Below, piece after piece: positions 11,056 through 25,500 of a stretch of 64,000 nt of DNA. Each line of letters begins with the position of its first letter. Positions within the stretch are counted from its first letter, which is position 1. The stretch lies in the NCBI RefSeq assembly GCF_021134715.1, contig NC_060028.1:2874501-2938500 (forward strand). The letters are read 5' to 3'. A program made the translations under genes and the position numbers. The DNA is from Daphnia pulex (taxonomy: Eukaryota; Arthropoda; Branchiopoda; Diplostraca; Daphniidae). Under the pieces are notes generated by a model that saw only the letters and a list, made by a program, of their open reading frames with translations, ran no database searches and had not been told where the DNA came from.

Positions 11056-13358
11056 CGAAACCAGTTTTCCAAAATTGCAAAATAGAAAATTTCGGATTTT
11101 TGATCGGGTGCACGAATTCAGAATTCTACAAAAACGTCTTTTGCTTATGAAATAGCACCATAATAAACAACTGGCATATATTCTAACTTGGGCATTTCAT
11201 GGAAAAGTTCCAAATGTTTTTCTGAGGAAAGCTCCCTTCTCTAAGCTAAAACAAAAGAAAAAAAATGTGATTCCTGCCATGTATCTAAGTTTAGTTCTAC
11301 TAAAATAATAATATTTTACTGTTGTAAACTCACTATTTACAACTGCTTGCTAGAGTAGCATATTCTGCTGTGGTTTTTGTTTGATGGAAGCAATACAGAT
11401 CACACCCATGTGAATTTCGTCTTAATTTAAAAATAATGCTCGTCGTCGTCAAATTGGGAACATTTATAAATATCTAGAACAGTTGCAGTTTGGGCTACAC
11501 TGACCCAAATATACTGGCTCTATAAATTTAACACAAACACAACGTTTATATACAATAAAGTCAAATGTTTGACATCGACCCAAACACAAGGAAACTTATT
11601 ATCTCTGCTTTCCGTTTAAGTTTGACTAGCATAAAAGTTCGACCACCACAACCACTATTTCACAAATCTTGATTACAAGATTGATAAACTAAATTGATTG
11701 CAAATAATTTATTTAAATTATTGTACTCACATGACGGTAGAGAAAAAAAAATATATCAACAGGCTAGTGTTCAGTTCAGTTCACGTCTTGATTTGGCTAT
11801 TCACTTTTATCAGCTGATGCTCTCCCCTCGAGACGGATGTGAGTCATCTATGTAAACTTCCAACACCATCTGTCGTTGATAATTGGAAGCGCTTTCATTT
11901 TTCTTTAAAATCTGTCTTTTGAATATGGTTTTTTCCACAACAATGAGCGAACGTAACAAATAAAAAAAGTGAAAGTTACGCTAACAATGCACGATTTCGC
12001 AAGTCAGGATTTAGTCCTTTGTCAACACAGTATGTGTCATACTTAAAACGTATTCAAAGAAAAAATTTAAATTAACTGAACTACCGCGTTTTGTAGCTTA
12101 CCCAAATACCCATTAAGTGAGCGATTTTTAATATCCAACAGCCATGATGCAATAGAAATGCAAATTATCAAATATGGAACCATCGATCGATGGTCAATTG
12201 GTCATATGATTTCTCATATGATAAGGGCCTTACACTATGAACTTAGACAATATTTACTAATACACTGTTTTCCACTGTTCATAAAATGAGTAATTATTGG
12301 CAAGGAGGGGATGTTAGATTGGTTTACAAATTTTTGATTATTTTACTTAATATAGTTATTATGATCAGGATGTCCAAAGCCACGCTTCAATAGGCCTATC
12401 TCAAGCCCTACACTTTTACCTTTTTTCCCCCAATAAATCGATAAAGGGGAGGGAGGGTGAAAATATTTTATTTTTTTCATATACAATTATTTTGTCTTAT
12501 TATCTGTAACACGCCAAAACCAAATCACGATAAAAAAAAAAATAAAATCTCAATACACATCTTATAGGCGGCGGCGGCGCCTAGCTATTCGAATTGTTTC
12601 TTTATCGAAACTTGCATAATGCACTGTGGTCTGTGGACGTAATACCATGGTAATACGACAGACGACACACACTTTTTGGGTGTTAACCAGTTCCTACGTC
12701 ACCTAAGAGATGGTGCTGAATCCACAAGTGCCGAAAACAATTTTTGTCATAACGAATAACGAACGAACGATGGTGTTGCATATGTTGCATTCTGACAGTC
12801 ATGTGGAGAACTCTTTATAAATCGTGTAATACTCAATTTAATTGTCAGTGGCCGATTCATTAAATGGAAATTTTACTTTTCTTAAATTTTACATTTCCGT
12901 ACTGCATCGGTTAAACTAATAATTTTAGGATGAAACTGCAGATACTTCCTGGTATTATAAATAAGATTTTTTTTTCTCTGTTTAAATTTTAGCCTAATCA
13001 GATGTGTACTGTGTACAAATTACTTAGTGGATGATCATCATTTCAAATCTCAGCTTAGATATCCATTGTTCTTCAATGTATGAATGGCTTGTGTTGATCT
13101 GCAAACAATAATACTTAAATTGAAGTGTGTACGATGCTCATGCATGGAGATCTCCAAGTAATTTACATGCACATGCTTGCCAATGATTATCTCTGCTAAG
13201 ATCTCATTTTTACATTAATTTAACAATGCAGAGTACTCTTATGTATAATCCTTGTCAATACTTATCAAACACAATAATCAACCATGTGCTTTCATACACA
13301 TGTTTAATAAATGATTGTTTTGATGTTATCTTATCATTATTACTATTATTTTTTACAG
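11056..13358. promoter_or_regulatory. Head-to-head intergenic region with candidate divergent promoters
   Basis: No coding exon supported. A minus-strand donor CAT|GTGAGT near 11731 could end a distal first exon of the exchange-factor gene. On the plus strand, TCAGTTCAGTTCA (about 11770-11782) resembles the arthropod initiator TCAKTY and is followed by a donor-like GGAT|GTGAGT near 11830, which could start the kinase transcript that enters the exon at 13359. A GGCGGCGGCGGC tract lies near 12570. All assignments are tentative. Confidence 0.25.
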
Positions 13359-13505
13359 AAAAGGAGGCTTCGTGACCATGACAGGGCTATGGATACCAGT
13401 TATGTTTGAAGATGGCAATGGAAATGTTCCAAAAGGAGGACAAATATTCACTGACTCGTATTTAGAAGACACACACATTCATGGTGCAGTTTCATCTGTA
13501 AACAA
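13359..13505 (+). CDS. rdgA: rdgA-like kinase, alternative first coding exon A
   Basis: Exon with acceptor TTTTTTACAG and donor GTAAGT; ATG at 13378. It encodes 42 aa starting [16 protein letters not shown] and ending GAVSSVN, plus two bases (AA). Phase 2 matches the exon at 51367, giving SVNKKNNPGEV. The acceptor implies an upstream non-coding exon. It gives a 990-aa isoform. Membership in the kinase gene rests on strand, phase and absence of any other acceptor gene; the join spans about 38 kb. Confidence 0.6.
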
Positions 13506-16500
13506 GTAAGTTCATCTTTTTTGTGCTTTGCTTTTTAGTGTGATCTGGTATTGCTTATGCAAAAATGTAAGTCACCAAGCCCAAATTTTCTAAGCCAGGC
13601 CCAAGTTTCTTGAATCTAGCATTTGAATATTAAACTAATGGTGCTCCTCCAAACAACAGGTTGCTAGCTACATTTGTTTTCCATAAAAATTGCTACCTTT
13701 TCATTTCAAGTTTTGGCCCAAGTTTTTCATCAGCTTACCATATATTTACGCATGTAGGGTTGTAAAAACGGACGTTTGGTCACAAATTATTGCACACACA
13801 CAATGAATAACAATCACTTTCGATATTAATAAGATGCGACAGTCTGTCAGATTTCATGCAAAATCATTCGCGTTTGATGTTTCGATTTTAAAAAGCATCT
13901 TCTTCGAATTTAAAATTTCTCCAGTCTTCTTTAATGGGAGGTTTTCTGTTTCTTCATCAAATTGGTAGAAAATTTGAATGACCTTGCTAAGCTCAGTGGG
14001 ATAATGTGCCTGAATGGATTTTTTTTTTATTATTGAAGATAATTATACACAGCGTTGTTGGTAAAGAAGTAATGATACTAATTTTCGACTTTACAGTTGT
14101 GAATAGCATCTTGTCTGAGTCCTTCAAAATGCTTGGCCTCCTCCCCCTTAGTAAAAGTAATGGTATTTCACACAGCCCATATAGCATTTAAGATGTATGC
14201 GATAAGGGTTTTGAAATTCGCATAACAATTAAATTCCTGTTTTCAATAAAAATACTTTTTTTGAACATACTGACACCGAGTTGTAGAACAAGTTCTTGTT
14301 TTCGGAGCACACGATAATCACCAGTTTCTCAGTAGCTCTTATAATATCTATATTCTAACCAAATTGATGAATTCAGATTTGTAAAACGTGCTTGGGGTCA
14401 TTTTGAAGAGAAGGAAAAATAAAGTGCCTTTGGTGGCGTTTCGCTATTTCCTTGAATTCGTAATAAGCTTCTCAGAGCTCCGGCTAAGAAAAAAAGAGAA
14501 TGGATCTTTCGATGTTTATTGTGTAACCTTGAGAAAACATTCCGATTCCGCGGTTGTTATGGCGTTTGCGTGCAACGCTCAGCAGATGCACGCTCAAGCT
14601 TAGTGAATGCATAGGAAAGCAACGTAAGCGGCGAATGACGAAAAAGAAAACGATCCCAAACTGATGACGTGGAGAATTATTTATTCACCTGCTGCAGTCG
14701 TCATTCTATCTAGTCTGTCGACCGGCTGTGCACAATCTCAAGTGCACCAGGCATTTTCATTCATATCATATGTATACTTCTGGATTGACGTCGATATGGG
14801 GATGTAGAGTTAACCTTAACTAACTCCCTCAGAGTGTACCAACTCGTGTTCGATCGATATGAAAAGGTCGATACCAAATATGCGCATGTGTATGTTCCCA
14901 GTATTTGATGTTTTGATTTGGTCTTTATTTGCAAACTGTTGAAGCACAAATGCATAGTTGTGTGTCAACACTGAAATCCCGAAAGTGTCTCGGATTGGAA
15001 GCCCCGTTCTCTCTCTCTTTGCATGCTACCGGTAATGTGTCAACTTACCCTAATGAACTTGCCCCTGCTATCTTGTATACGCAGAATAAGTGGCATTCTC
15101 CCGTCTTTTGTTCTTTTTCTGGAGATCAAGACAAGTATGTGGGTGGAGCCCGTGCAATAGGATTAGACGTGCCAGCTAATGAACGCTCTCCCCTTCCTCC
15201 TCCCCACCTCATCTGTTAGATTTTAATATGCTGTCGCTTCTAGTGCATGGAAACGAACAAAGTTTGTTTTTGTTTTTCCTTCTCCTTTTTATATCGTGAA
15301 GTGCCTTGGTCTGATCTGATGGTTATCATCATTTTTTCTTATTATTCTTTTTCTATTTGTGATTTTGACTTCATCTCCACAGATGGCAGCTTAGCATGAT
15401 ATATTTAGCAAATGATTGTCGAGTTAGGCAACGTACACAGTCGTTCACGATCGAGACTTTTTCAGGTAGTGTAAAGGTATAGCGATGGTTCTCCAACAAA
15501 AAACACCCGATGGTGAGAAATTTCTTCCGTTTGGCTGGATTTTATAGTTGGCTGGATGCGTTGGACTTTTTGAAGGGGAAACCTTCAACTAAAAGTAACA
15601 GTGTTTTGCGGTTATCTTTTTTTATTCACACAAGCCATGAATTTCGAGACAACGATCCGTAAATGGTCAACCGACTAACGGGAAGTTTTCTGGATTAAAA
15701 AGAGTGGACGTTCTTCAATTATCCGACTTTTTTCTGTGCGCTGAAATCAAGAAAAAAATAGTGTCAGTTGGAGGGTGGGAGAAGGGAAAGATTTTGCGTT
15801 CATAAACTCTTTTGTTCCTTGTCAAATAATGCCCAAGAACGTAACAATAGAAGCACAAAAGAGATAGCTAGCCGTCATGGCGATTTCTTTGGCGGTCCTT
15901 TCGAAACGAGCTTCACTGTATGTGTCTCAAAAGTTTTCATCTTTTCTCAGTTCATTAGCTCTACAGTCAAAAATCGGACTTGACTCCATTCATTGATGCA
16001 TCCCTCATTCGCTCGTCATTTTTCTTTTTTTCTTACCCAGAGTGATCCATTTTATTTATCTTTTTTTTTGTTTGGCTTGAAAATTGATTGTGGTCCGCAT
16101 GTTGGAGGCTAAAAAAGGACCCGGAATCACGATAATAACGTCCGTGTGGTGCAGGAGACCAATGGATGTGGTTGGAATAGTTTCCTTCAACAGGTTTCCC
16201 CAGTGTTCGGCTCTTGCCATCGTCGTCTATCACTTACCGAGTCTATACATGTCTTGTATACGTGAATAAGTGAATGCTTACATATCGCCTGAATAGTCTA
16301 TATATATGTACAAGAGGTTAGAGCAGGGCATGTCGTTTAATGAAATATATGCCAGCATTTTGGTTGTTATGACATTTGGGGGTTGGAGGGGGGATTCACC
16401 GATCCATCAGCAAAGGACCCGCGGTTTTCGAATGACGTGAATAGAGAGCACGGCAGTCGCGACGAAAGGGGCCAGGCCTTGTGTGTGTCTGTGTGTGTGT

Positions 16501-19500
16501 CGGGACTAGTTTGAGACGTCGCCAGCGTCGATCGGGAGACCCTTGCTTCCAGCTGCAGGGACCCGAGTATAGTGGGGGAGGGAAGGAAAAGAGGATAAAG
16601 CCCGCCGGTATACCATTCACTCGCCGGAATCGGCGTCGTTCATACCTCTTTTTCATTCGTGTTCTTTTCTCCCTTTTTTTTTTCTTTACGTGTCTGTGTG
16701 TCTCTGTGTGCGTTGCTTTCGATTTTCTCTCTCTGTCTGGCCTTCTCGAATCTTGATGTAACTTTGGTTTTACAATTTAATCTCGCAGTATCGTCTGCTC
16801 GGTGGTGTTACGGAGTTTATCAAGAATATGACAAGATGTGCTTTATCATTTTTCATCGTCGAGTGAGCGCCAGAGTACCGCCGCCGTTTCCTTTGAATGT
16901 TAAGTGATTCCCGTTTGGTGCGAGTTGGACGTCGGAATAGTCCTCCGTTGGCGAGTCGATTTGGCGACAAAACAGAGAGAGCTCAACCTCGTTTGGGTTT
17001 TAATATAGAACCAAAAACAGCTGAATTTGGCACCGTCTCGTTTGCGCTGGCTTCTTTGTTTCGAAAACAGCTGAGATCCTCTCCCCTGTACTAGGTTTCT
17101 ATTTGTTGTCGCCCTTGATTGACGGTAGCAGGCGGCTGCAACGGTGACATTTTCCAAAACAGTCCATTTCCCTTCCCCCCCCCCCTTTCGCAGGTTGCGT
17201 AATAGTAGCTACAGCAAAGCTCAACGAAGAAAAAAATCTGTATAAGATGGTCACATCATTGAATTTGAGTCTCGCCGACCTAAAATGGTGGTACGGAAAT
17301 TGAAAATATGGATTGGCATTGGTCACGGACTGCTGCGCACCCCCAGCGATCGTCTCCGTTCTTCTGTCAGGTGCCGCGTCAAAATTGCACTGAAATTGGT
17401 TGCGCGAGGAGAAGCGAGAATCGACGGAATGAATCTCCCTTTAATCGAGCATTTAATTGTGTTTCGTGTTTATACTAGCGAGTGCAAGCTGCGAGACGGC
17501 TGGGATCGATAGGCACTAGTCCTAAATGCCTTATGCCACCACTCTCTCTCTCACTCGCAGTGTCAAACTTGTTCATTCACACGGCTTTGGTGATGGTTTA
17601 AAAGGGCACTAGGATTTGGGCTGGTTGTTTGCATACCCCTCACTCTGCCCCCCACCCCACTCCATCCATCTGATTTGTTATGTCAAAAGAATAGATCGAA
17701 CATTTTTCTTGATGAATCTTAGCGGCAGCACAGTCATGGAGGCCGAGCCGGAGTCTGTCCAGGGGTGTCCACATTTCACGTGCGACGCCTCTCTGATGAC
17801 CAACAGCTTTCCTCATCGACGACACTATGCCGTACGCCGCAAGCTCGGCCGGGCCAAGACGGCCCGACTAACGGCTCCCGCTCCTCTCCCATCGGACTCG
17901 ATCGACAACGATAGTGCAGCGTCCGATCTCGTATTATTGTCGTCGTCGACGACTGTGGCTAAAGAGGCGACTCGAGCGGATGAGAACGTCAAGTGTCACT
18001 CGATCCTGAACGATTCGGCCGATTGTGACGACGAGGAGGATGACACTGACGGCGAATCCAATGCGGAGGAGTCGCCGACGGAGGGCGATGAAACCTCCGT
18101 GGACGTGGACGAGGAGGAAGATGAGAATAGAACCGAGGTGGAGGAAAGTGAAGTTGACGATGAGGACGGAAATATTTCATCGCCCACCACGGCTTGTGCT
18201 TCCCAGCTCTTCCACGACGAGTGCGTAGTGTCTGAACCCTTGCCAAATCAGAGAATTATGCATCATCCGCGTTGCAGACGCACAGTGCCTGTCATCCCTG
18301 TCATTACCATCGTTGATCAGCCGGGTCCCTCGGCCGAGGAGACTTTCTTCGACTACGGGTCAACCTTGACGCCGGCGTCGACTTCGTTACTGTACCCGGT
18401 CGACGAACGCGATTCCATCACGCCTCACTACTTCACCACCACCAGGTAAGCTATAGCTCTCTCCATCCATTCATCACCGCCGCAACAGCCCCTCAATTGG
18501 GGGGGTTATAAATATGCACATCCCCCCGATTTTATTCGAGTTTTCTTTTTTTTTTCTCCAACCCGATATTGCCGCACCATATTGGATTTTTGTTGTTAAC
18601 TTTGGGTTACGTGATGTGTCGAGACTTTTATTTTTATTTTTTTATTTTAACGGTATAAAAAGAGGCGGACGCACGCCATTTGGTTGTCGGTGATGCTAGT
18701 TTTAGTAGTTTTGGGGGGTACGAACTTGAAACTGCATCACCGCCATGTATATTTGATGTGGCGTAACAACTGGTCGAGAACGGTCGGACTTGCAAGGAAA
18801 TGTGAAAAAAAAGACCGGCGTCTTTGACGTGGAAATCAATATCTGAGTCAATTATTTCTGGCTGGGATAGCAACGAGTGTAGTCAGTGAGCGTGTGTGTC
18901 TTGTATGGGGGTGGAGTCGGGATTCGACTGTAGAGCTGACGCTATTGAAAATGTGATGAAAGGGTGGCATCAGAGACAAGGTTGATAGCGCGCGCGGGAT
19001 CGAACTTTATGGAGACGTGCCATGTGTTTGTAAAGGCGGCCGAGGAAGGAGATGGAACATGTACTAGGAAGGAAGGAAAATAAAATAGAAAAAAAAAAAG
19101 AACGGTCAAACAGCTTCAAAAGACGGCTTCATATTTCTGTTAAGGCGTGTCGTGAGGAAATGGATCGATTTCCTCACCTCTTGGCATCTTGGCATAAAAG
19201 AGTACACACAGATCTGCTTATTGGTTTCGCTCTTTTGATGTGTGTATTCTTATATTTTTTTCTCCCCTTTTCTCGTCAACGAGACTGGTCACTGCATGTC
19301 TCGGCCGCTGTTGCAGCTGCTGTCCCCCCCCCCCTGTTGTTGTTGCATCGCAATTTTCCCGTTTTATTTATTGGCCCATTCTTATTCCGACGTTGGACTG
19401 GCTGTAAGTGTAAACGTGTCCACTCCTCGCGAAGGCTGCCGCTATCGATCGCTCACACACTATGCCGATCGATTTGATGCAGTGCACACACAATGTGTCT

Positions 19501-22500
19501 TCCGATGACTGGCAACTAGCAACCGTTTTTTCAATTAGGCTCCTGTTTTATTGCCTATCTCGCCAACAATTCGTTGGCCTTGTATGTGCTCCAGGGTTTT
19601 CCTTCACAGAATTCATTAAAGTTCGAAAAGGTATCCAATTCAAAACCCTTGTTCGCTTACCTGAATGCACTACTCTCTCGATACCATTCGACTGGTTCTG
19701 CGCATATGTCGTTGGACCGAAATATTGTCACTTTGAATCACGTATCGACATATTCATTTTCTTTTTTTGTCGGAGGAACATCGACTGGCCCTGATGCGAT
19801 TTCCTTCCGTTTTGTTTTCTTTTTTGTGTTTATTTTAACCTCCAACGCCTCGCCGTAATGTTGAGTTAGCCCTCCCACTCTTTTAGCCACTGTGTGTCTC
19901 GTCTCTTAATTGCATTTCTGAGTTTCTCGGAGCATTAAGCTGATGCTGCCGCTGCGCACGCAGAATCCGATTTTCTCGCTAAGGTGGGAAAATGTTTACT
20001 CGCAACGTGAGTCTTTTGCGCATCCGTCTGCCGAGCGATTGCCACCGTCTTTTTTATTTTATTTTTTATTTTTTTTTCATTGTGTCGTGGGCGTCGGCGT
20101 AGCTGTGACACTGATTGGTCAATCAGAGTCACGCACGAACGAATGGCCACATCATCATCGATCTCGACTCGACGGCCTAGCTGCTGCTGCTCTCCCTGAT
20201 GTTCTTATTGCTCCGGCTGCTTGCTGCTGCTGCTGCTGTCTCCGTTTTCCCGAGCTATCAAAACGTCGTTCACGCTGCATTGAGTTGACGGAACACTGTC
20301 GCTGCTCTCTAATGCTGCAGACTTGACCGACGGATCAATGTTTTTGCCAGCTGCGGCGTCGCCAAGGATCCCCGTGACTGTGCACAGGCAACAGCCACGC
20401 CGGTGAATGATTCGATTAAGCCAATTCAATGTGGAACTGATAGAAGAATCTCGTTTCTATATAGATTACATGGTCCGTCAGTTTGCCTCCTCCTCTCTCT
20501 CTCTCTCAAGACCATTCACTTTGAATAGGATTAAAGATCGTCTTTCTATCTATCTATATATATATATACAGTCGGTTCAAACGAGATTTAGCGTCATTAT
20601 TCGGGGCTTGTCGAATAAGTCGGCATCGATTGCTCTGTCTTGCCGAGGCTTTTAAAAACTTTTGCGCCGAAATCCACTGAGCTAGCACTGCCGCCGAGAG
20701 TCTTTAGAACATTATTTATTCGCTTCCTCCTTCCTTTTTTTTTTTTTTTTTTTTATTATTTCTTCACGTGGCCGGAATGACGAATGCGGGGGGACTACTT
20801 TCTTCGGTCGGCAACTTGGCTTTGAATCCCTTTGGCCCGCTACCGTTTAGCTCTAGGGTTGCAGGCTCCAGCTCATTATGCCGGTGCAATTAGCTCGATA
20901 AAACGGACGAGAGAGAGAGAGAGAAGAGAAGAGAAGTAAGAGAGACCCCCGGAACAAGTCGAGCCATAGTTGAAATCAATGTTTTTTTGTGGGGGCAGCA
21001 GGCTCGTCTCGTTCCATTTCCCACCGGATCTGCCATTAGAATCGAAACCATTCTATTTGCTTATCTGCTTGAATGCTTTTCCTACGTAGACCGCGATCTA
21101 CATCTCGTCATAAATAGGAAATAGCTTGGATTTTCTTTATTGTTCTCCTTCTCTCTCTCTCTCTCTCTATCCTGTTCCTTGAACAATAATGGCCGTCGGG
21201 AGCTGTATAGACCGACCGAGGACGAGACCAAAGAGAGAGAGAGAAAAGAGAGGAGCTTTCCACTTTTTATTTTTAGTTTTTTGTTATTTGGTTCTGCTTT
21301 GGGACCAGAAGAATCGATCGTCCATTTTCCTATAGGCAGGACTTTGACTCTCGGGAATTTGAAGGGCCTATTATTATTTTTATTGCTCCCGCCCTCTCAC
21401 TTGAGCGGGAAAGAAATCTTCGGGATTGCATTTGATTTTGTTTGTTTTATTTTCACCTAGTTGACTTCTCATGTTATGTGTTTATCTTTTGTTTTCCCCC
21501 CTGGCATTATTTGCTGGTATAAGTAGATGGAGCTAACATGTAACAATTCCCGAGATGTAAGAAATTATATCGAGGCACCAGCACCGATAACAAAACTTGT
21601 CTTTTGTCCTTGTGGAAAAATCGCCACCTCTGCTGTTGATGTTAATGACAGTTGTTGTGATATTTGCGAAGAAGATCCAGTTGATTTGTCGAGGCGTCTA
21701 TGAATCTCTGTTGCCGCTAGTTTCGCGTACGAGCTTGATGTTCTCGTAATGAGCTGAATCCCAATTTGGCAGCTTGTTACACGAATGCGTCGAATGCTAT
21801 TGATTGCTCGTTTGAAGTCGTCACGCATCCACCTCTAATCATCCTTCCATCAACTCTTATCTTTCGTCCTCTCTCTACCGTTATTACCGAAATAAAAAAA
21901 AAAAAAAATAATTGACAGCAAAGTACCAAATCATCATTAGTCCATTACCTAGGACTAACCTTTTCTTTTAAAAGGAGGGCAGGGATGCGTGTAAACAATG
22001 AATCACAAATTGGTGGCGTGACCCTGGACCTCAAGTGTACACACTCACACACACATAAAGCTCTTGAAGGTGTAGTCGTCAGTGACGTATCGATTTGCTT
22101 CCTCTTGACCGTGAACGTGCAATCACAGGTGTGGCTCAACTCCAACGTTCCTGCAGGGTTTTGCGGGACACGACGCCATCTGTTATTGACGGTTGAAACC
22201 TCTTGTACACGAACGAATGTTTGGGTTTTCGCTCACTATCGCTAGATGGCGGTAGCGTTCGGATCAAGATCTTTAAGAGATGCAATTTTACGTACAGTAT
22301 CGTCCAAAAAAATCCGAACGCACCTCTTTTTCAAAAGCCCAGTTTAATGTAGATTCTTTGTTTTTAACTTTCAAGACTTCATATTATGTGTAGAATTAAT
22401 TGTTTTACAAAGTTCATTTATTAGAATTAAGAAAAAAATGCAGAAATATTTTTTTTTAATAAAGAAAGAGACCATGGTGTTCGGATTTTTTTGGACGATA

Positions 22501-25500
22501 CTGTACTACAAGGAGTACAAGACTTGTTTGTATTATTTTTTGTGGGCTTGAAGCCTGGAATTCACTTAAAATTGCTGGTTGTTGAATATTTGCTGCACAA
22601 ATCTTGCGTGCTCCCAATCCATGGAAAATGATATACAATTTTCTTTTTTTTTTGCTTCGTCGTCATTGTAATTATATCATGGTAGTCGAAGAATTGAATA
22701 TTTACAAGACTGGTTTTTCAACTATTCAAATTTTTTTTCCTTTTCTCAGAAAAGCGGATAATTACGAAGCAAAAAAAAAAGTGATTACTATCAATTGACC
22801 ACTAGGAGTGGTGAACAGTAAATTTCTATCGCTTTGATCGTATTTCCCAACGGTAGACAAATAAGTTTGTGAATTGGCGGAGCAAAACAAAATGTGTCTC
22901 AATTATCACCATTGAGGTTGGACAACTTTCGTGCAGTGTCACCGTATTTGGTGTCGTAAAAATAGCGATCTTATCGACGCAGCAGTCTGGAAGCGGTCGG
23001 AATCGACTCCCCTGTGAACGAGATTTTTTGTTATTGTGGCAAGGACTTTTTTCTATAGGTCAACTGCTGTTTGGTTTAGTTAGCGGGGAAGGTGCGCTGG
23101 CCATCGTGGGCGGCTCGGTCCATGTTTTCTTAACCCATTGTGCCCATTATCCGGGTGAAAGTAAAAAAATAAAAAAAAAGCCACCCGGCCATTAAAGTGG
23201 TTTCAAGTAGCTTGCTTATGGGGACCTCATGTCCTCCACTGCGCACTCCAGTTGGCGGATGTAGTAAAAAACACACACACACACACACACACGTGATAAA
23301 ATATGTCTCATGCTATTTCTTTTTATTATTATTTGAGAGAGAGAAAAAGCACGGGAGCTGTTCCCTGTAAATATCGGGTGGCTAGTCGATAATAGTTGCT
23401 ATCTTGATCTTGTGTGGCCTAACCTACGCGTGTGTGCACATGAAGGAATGATGTGTGAAAATAAGGGCTGCCGGGTCGTGACTGTTAGCGCACGACCCGC
23501 TAAGAACGCGATAACTGAGGGAGGAAACCTCTTGCTTTTGTTTCGTCAAACCCTCCCAATTTTGTTTTCAGTCCGCTGGTGGGGTAGCAGCCATGACAGG
23601 TTGCACAGGACCCCCCCACCCGCGTCCAATGAAGAGATTGAACGAACCGTAGTTTTGATTTTCTATAGAAACAGAACCCCCCCCCCCCCCCCCGCACACC
23701 AGTCTTGTGTGCGGTCGTGTTTTTTGAATGCCAAAGGACCCGCAAACCACCGCCAACTGTTTGTTCGATAATGATGATGGGATTCGTAGGAACTGCTGCG
23801 CTGCTCATAACTTCGGTTTCAGCAAGCGGAAATGAGTTGAGAATCATGTTTGTTGGACGTTTTGCATCATTGTTCTTGTCCAGACTTCAGAGGGGCCCTT
23901 TGAAGCGGCGGCTATCTGCTGCTGGCTACTACTGCTCCTGCCGCTGCTGCTCCTGCTGCTGCTCCTGCTGCTGCTCCTGAGACTGCTGACGAGACACCAT
24001 TCAAGATAGTAAAAGCTTAGGCTAATGTTGAGGCCTTTCTAACTGGCGGCACTGCCGGCCAAGTTGCCTAGCCTGCAGGCCACCTCCACTCTTGATGAGA
24101 AACATGAAACTTTTCCCGCTCACTGGATGCAAAGTTGCAGCAGCCTTCTTCTTTTCACAACATGCGTTTTAAATTAAATCTTCAACCGGAGGCTGCATTG
24201 TGCAGAATCGACCATCCGGCAACATTTTTACATTTTTTTCCCTCCCCCTCTGACGTCATCTTTTCAAGTTTTTCTTTTTTCTTTTTTTCGCTTCAAAATA
24301 TTATTCACTTTGCATCTTATTCTTCTGCTTGCCCAGACATTTTTAATAAGAGTCATCATCATGTTCACTTAACCGAAATCGTTCCTCCAAGTCGGTTCTC
24401 GTTACAATTCCGCCAGCGAAAGTTCTCCGAGCAGACAACATGTACAGAGACTGGCCAATTCGTTTCTTTATAAGACTGGACAGTTTCTTTTCGCCATAGT
24501 GCACGCTTTTTTAATTTTCCCGGCCAACACAACACAATAGCAGCCGCGTGAACTTGGGATGTCGGGGGCTCAAGGGCAATCGACCGCGCCAACTTGTTGT
24601 AGAAAAATAAGGCTCCAACGCGGCTTCCGTAACAGTTTGGGGGAAGGGATTTAACTCCCGTGTGTACCTTACAGCTCTTTTTATTGCCTCTTCTTGATTC
24701 GTTACCCCATTAATTGATGCTGTGACGTCAATCTAACAAAACCCCTTGGATATTACTTTCCGATGCGAGTGACCCGCAGGTGAACCAATCAGTCGCCTCC
24801 CACCCTTTTCTCAATGCTAAAGGTGACGGGGTTTTTCTACGTGTATCCGTGGTTTTCTTACAATGCGATCAATCCTTGTCTTTCTCAGTTCCTACATACA
24901 AATGGATACGTAATAGTGTCTACGTTTCGACAAAAGAAAAGAAAACAAAAACTCTTGATTCGCATTACCGTTGTTACACTCGAGAATAGGCCCTGTATAT
25001 CCTCTTTTGTAATGTTTTGAATTGAATCCAAAAGTTGGAAGCAAAGTCAAAGAGGCTGTGCGTAATATCCAAGTTGGAAAAGAGAAAATAATGACTAGTC
25101 GTGCGAGGCATTAGAGAGTCGTCGTCGTCGTCGTAGTCGTAGGAGCTTACACACGGTGCCGAATTCGGCCCGGATTGTATTGATCCAACTTGTGTGTGTG
25201 TGTGTGCAGCCTGAGCGCGGTACCGGTAGCTTTCGTCATTGTATACATTTGCTGGACGCCAAGGCCGTGCTCCTCTGTGTGTCTATGCAACTGAAAATCA
25301 AAGCTGATTTCCATTTTAACGACCGCAACTGATTTCGCCATGTTTCACCTCTGCGAACCTGCTGCCCTCTGCTCTGCAACCGGACCAGAAGTCAATTTCC
25401 GTCTTGTTGAATATTGTATTACCGCAGCAGGAAAGATTGTGTGTCGCCTTACTATGTGGAAGTCGTGGAGACACGCTCCGTGTCGTGCAAAAAAAAAATC

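Larger units (their letters stand above)
18446..22294 (+). other. Intron/promoter DNA of the kinase gene, left part
   Basis: No exon supported. Many poly-T, CT and GT stretches and short ORFs with low-complexity translations. Nothing with matching splice signals and phase. Confidence 0.4.

Noticed and set aside
12541-12660. GGC-repeat island as a coding exon
   Set aside because: No open frame of useful size with splice signals.
19052-19477. 141-codon plus ORF after first exon B
   Set aside because: Lies in T/CT-rich intron; the translation is shaped by simple repeats.
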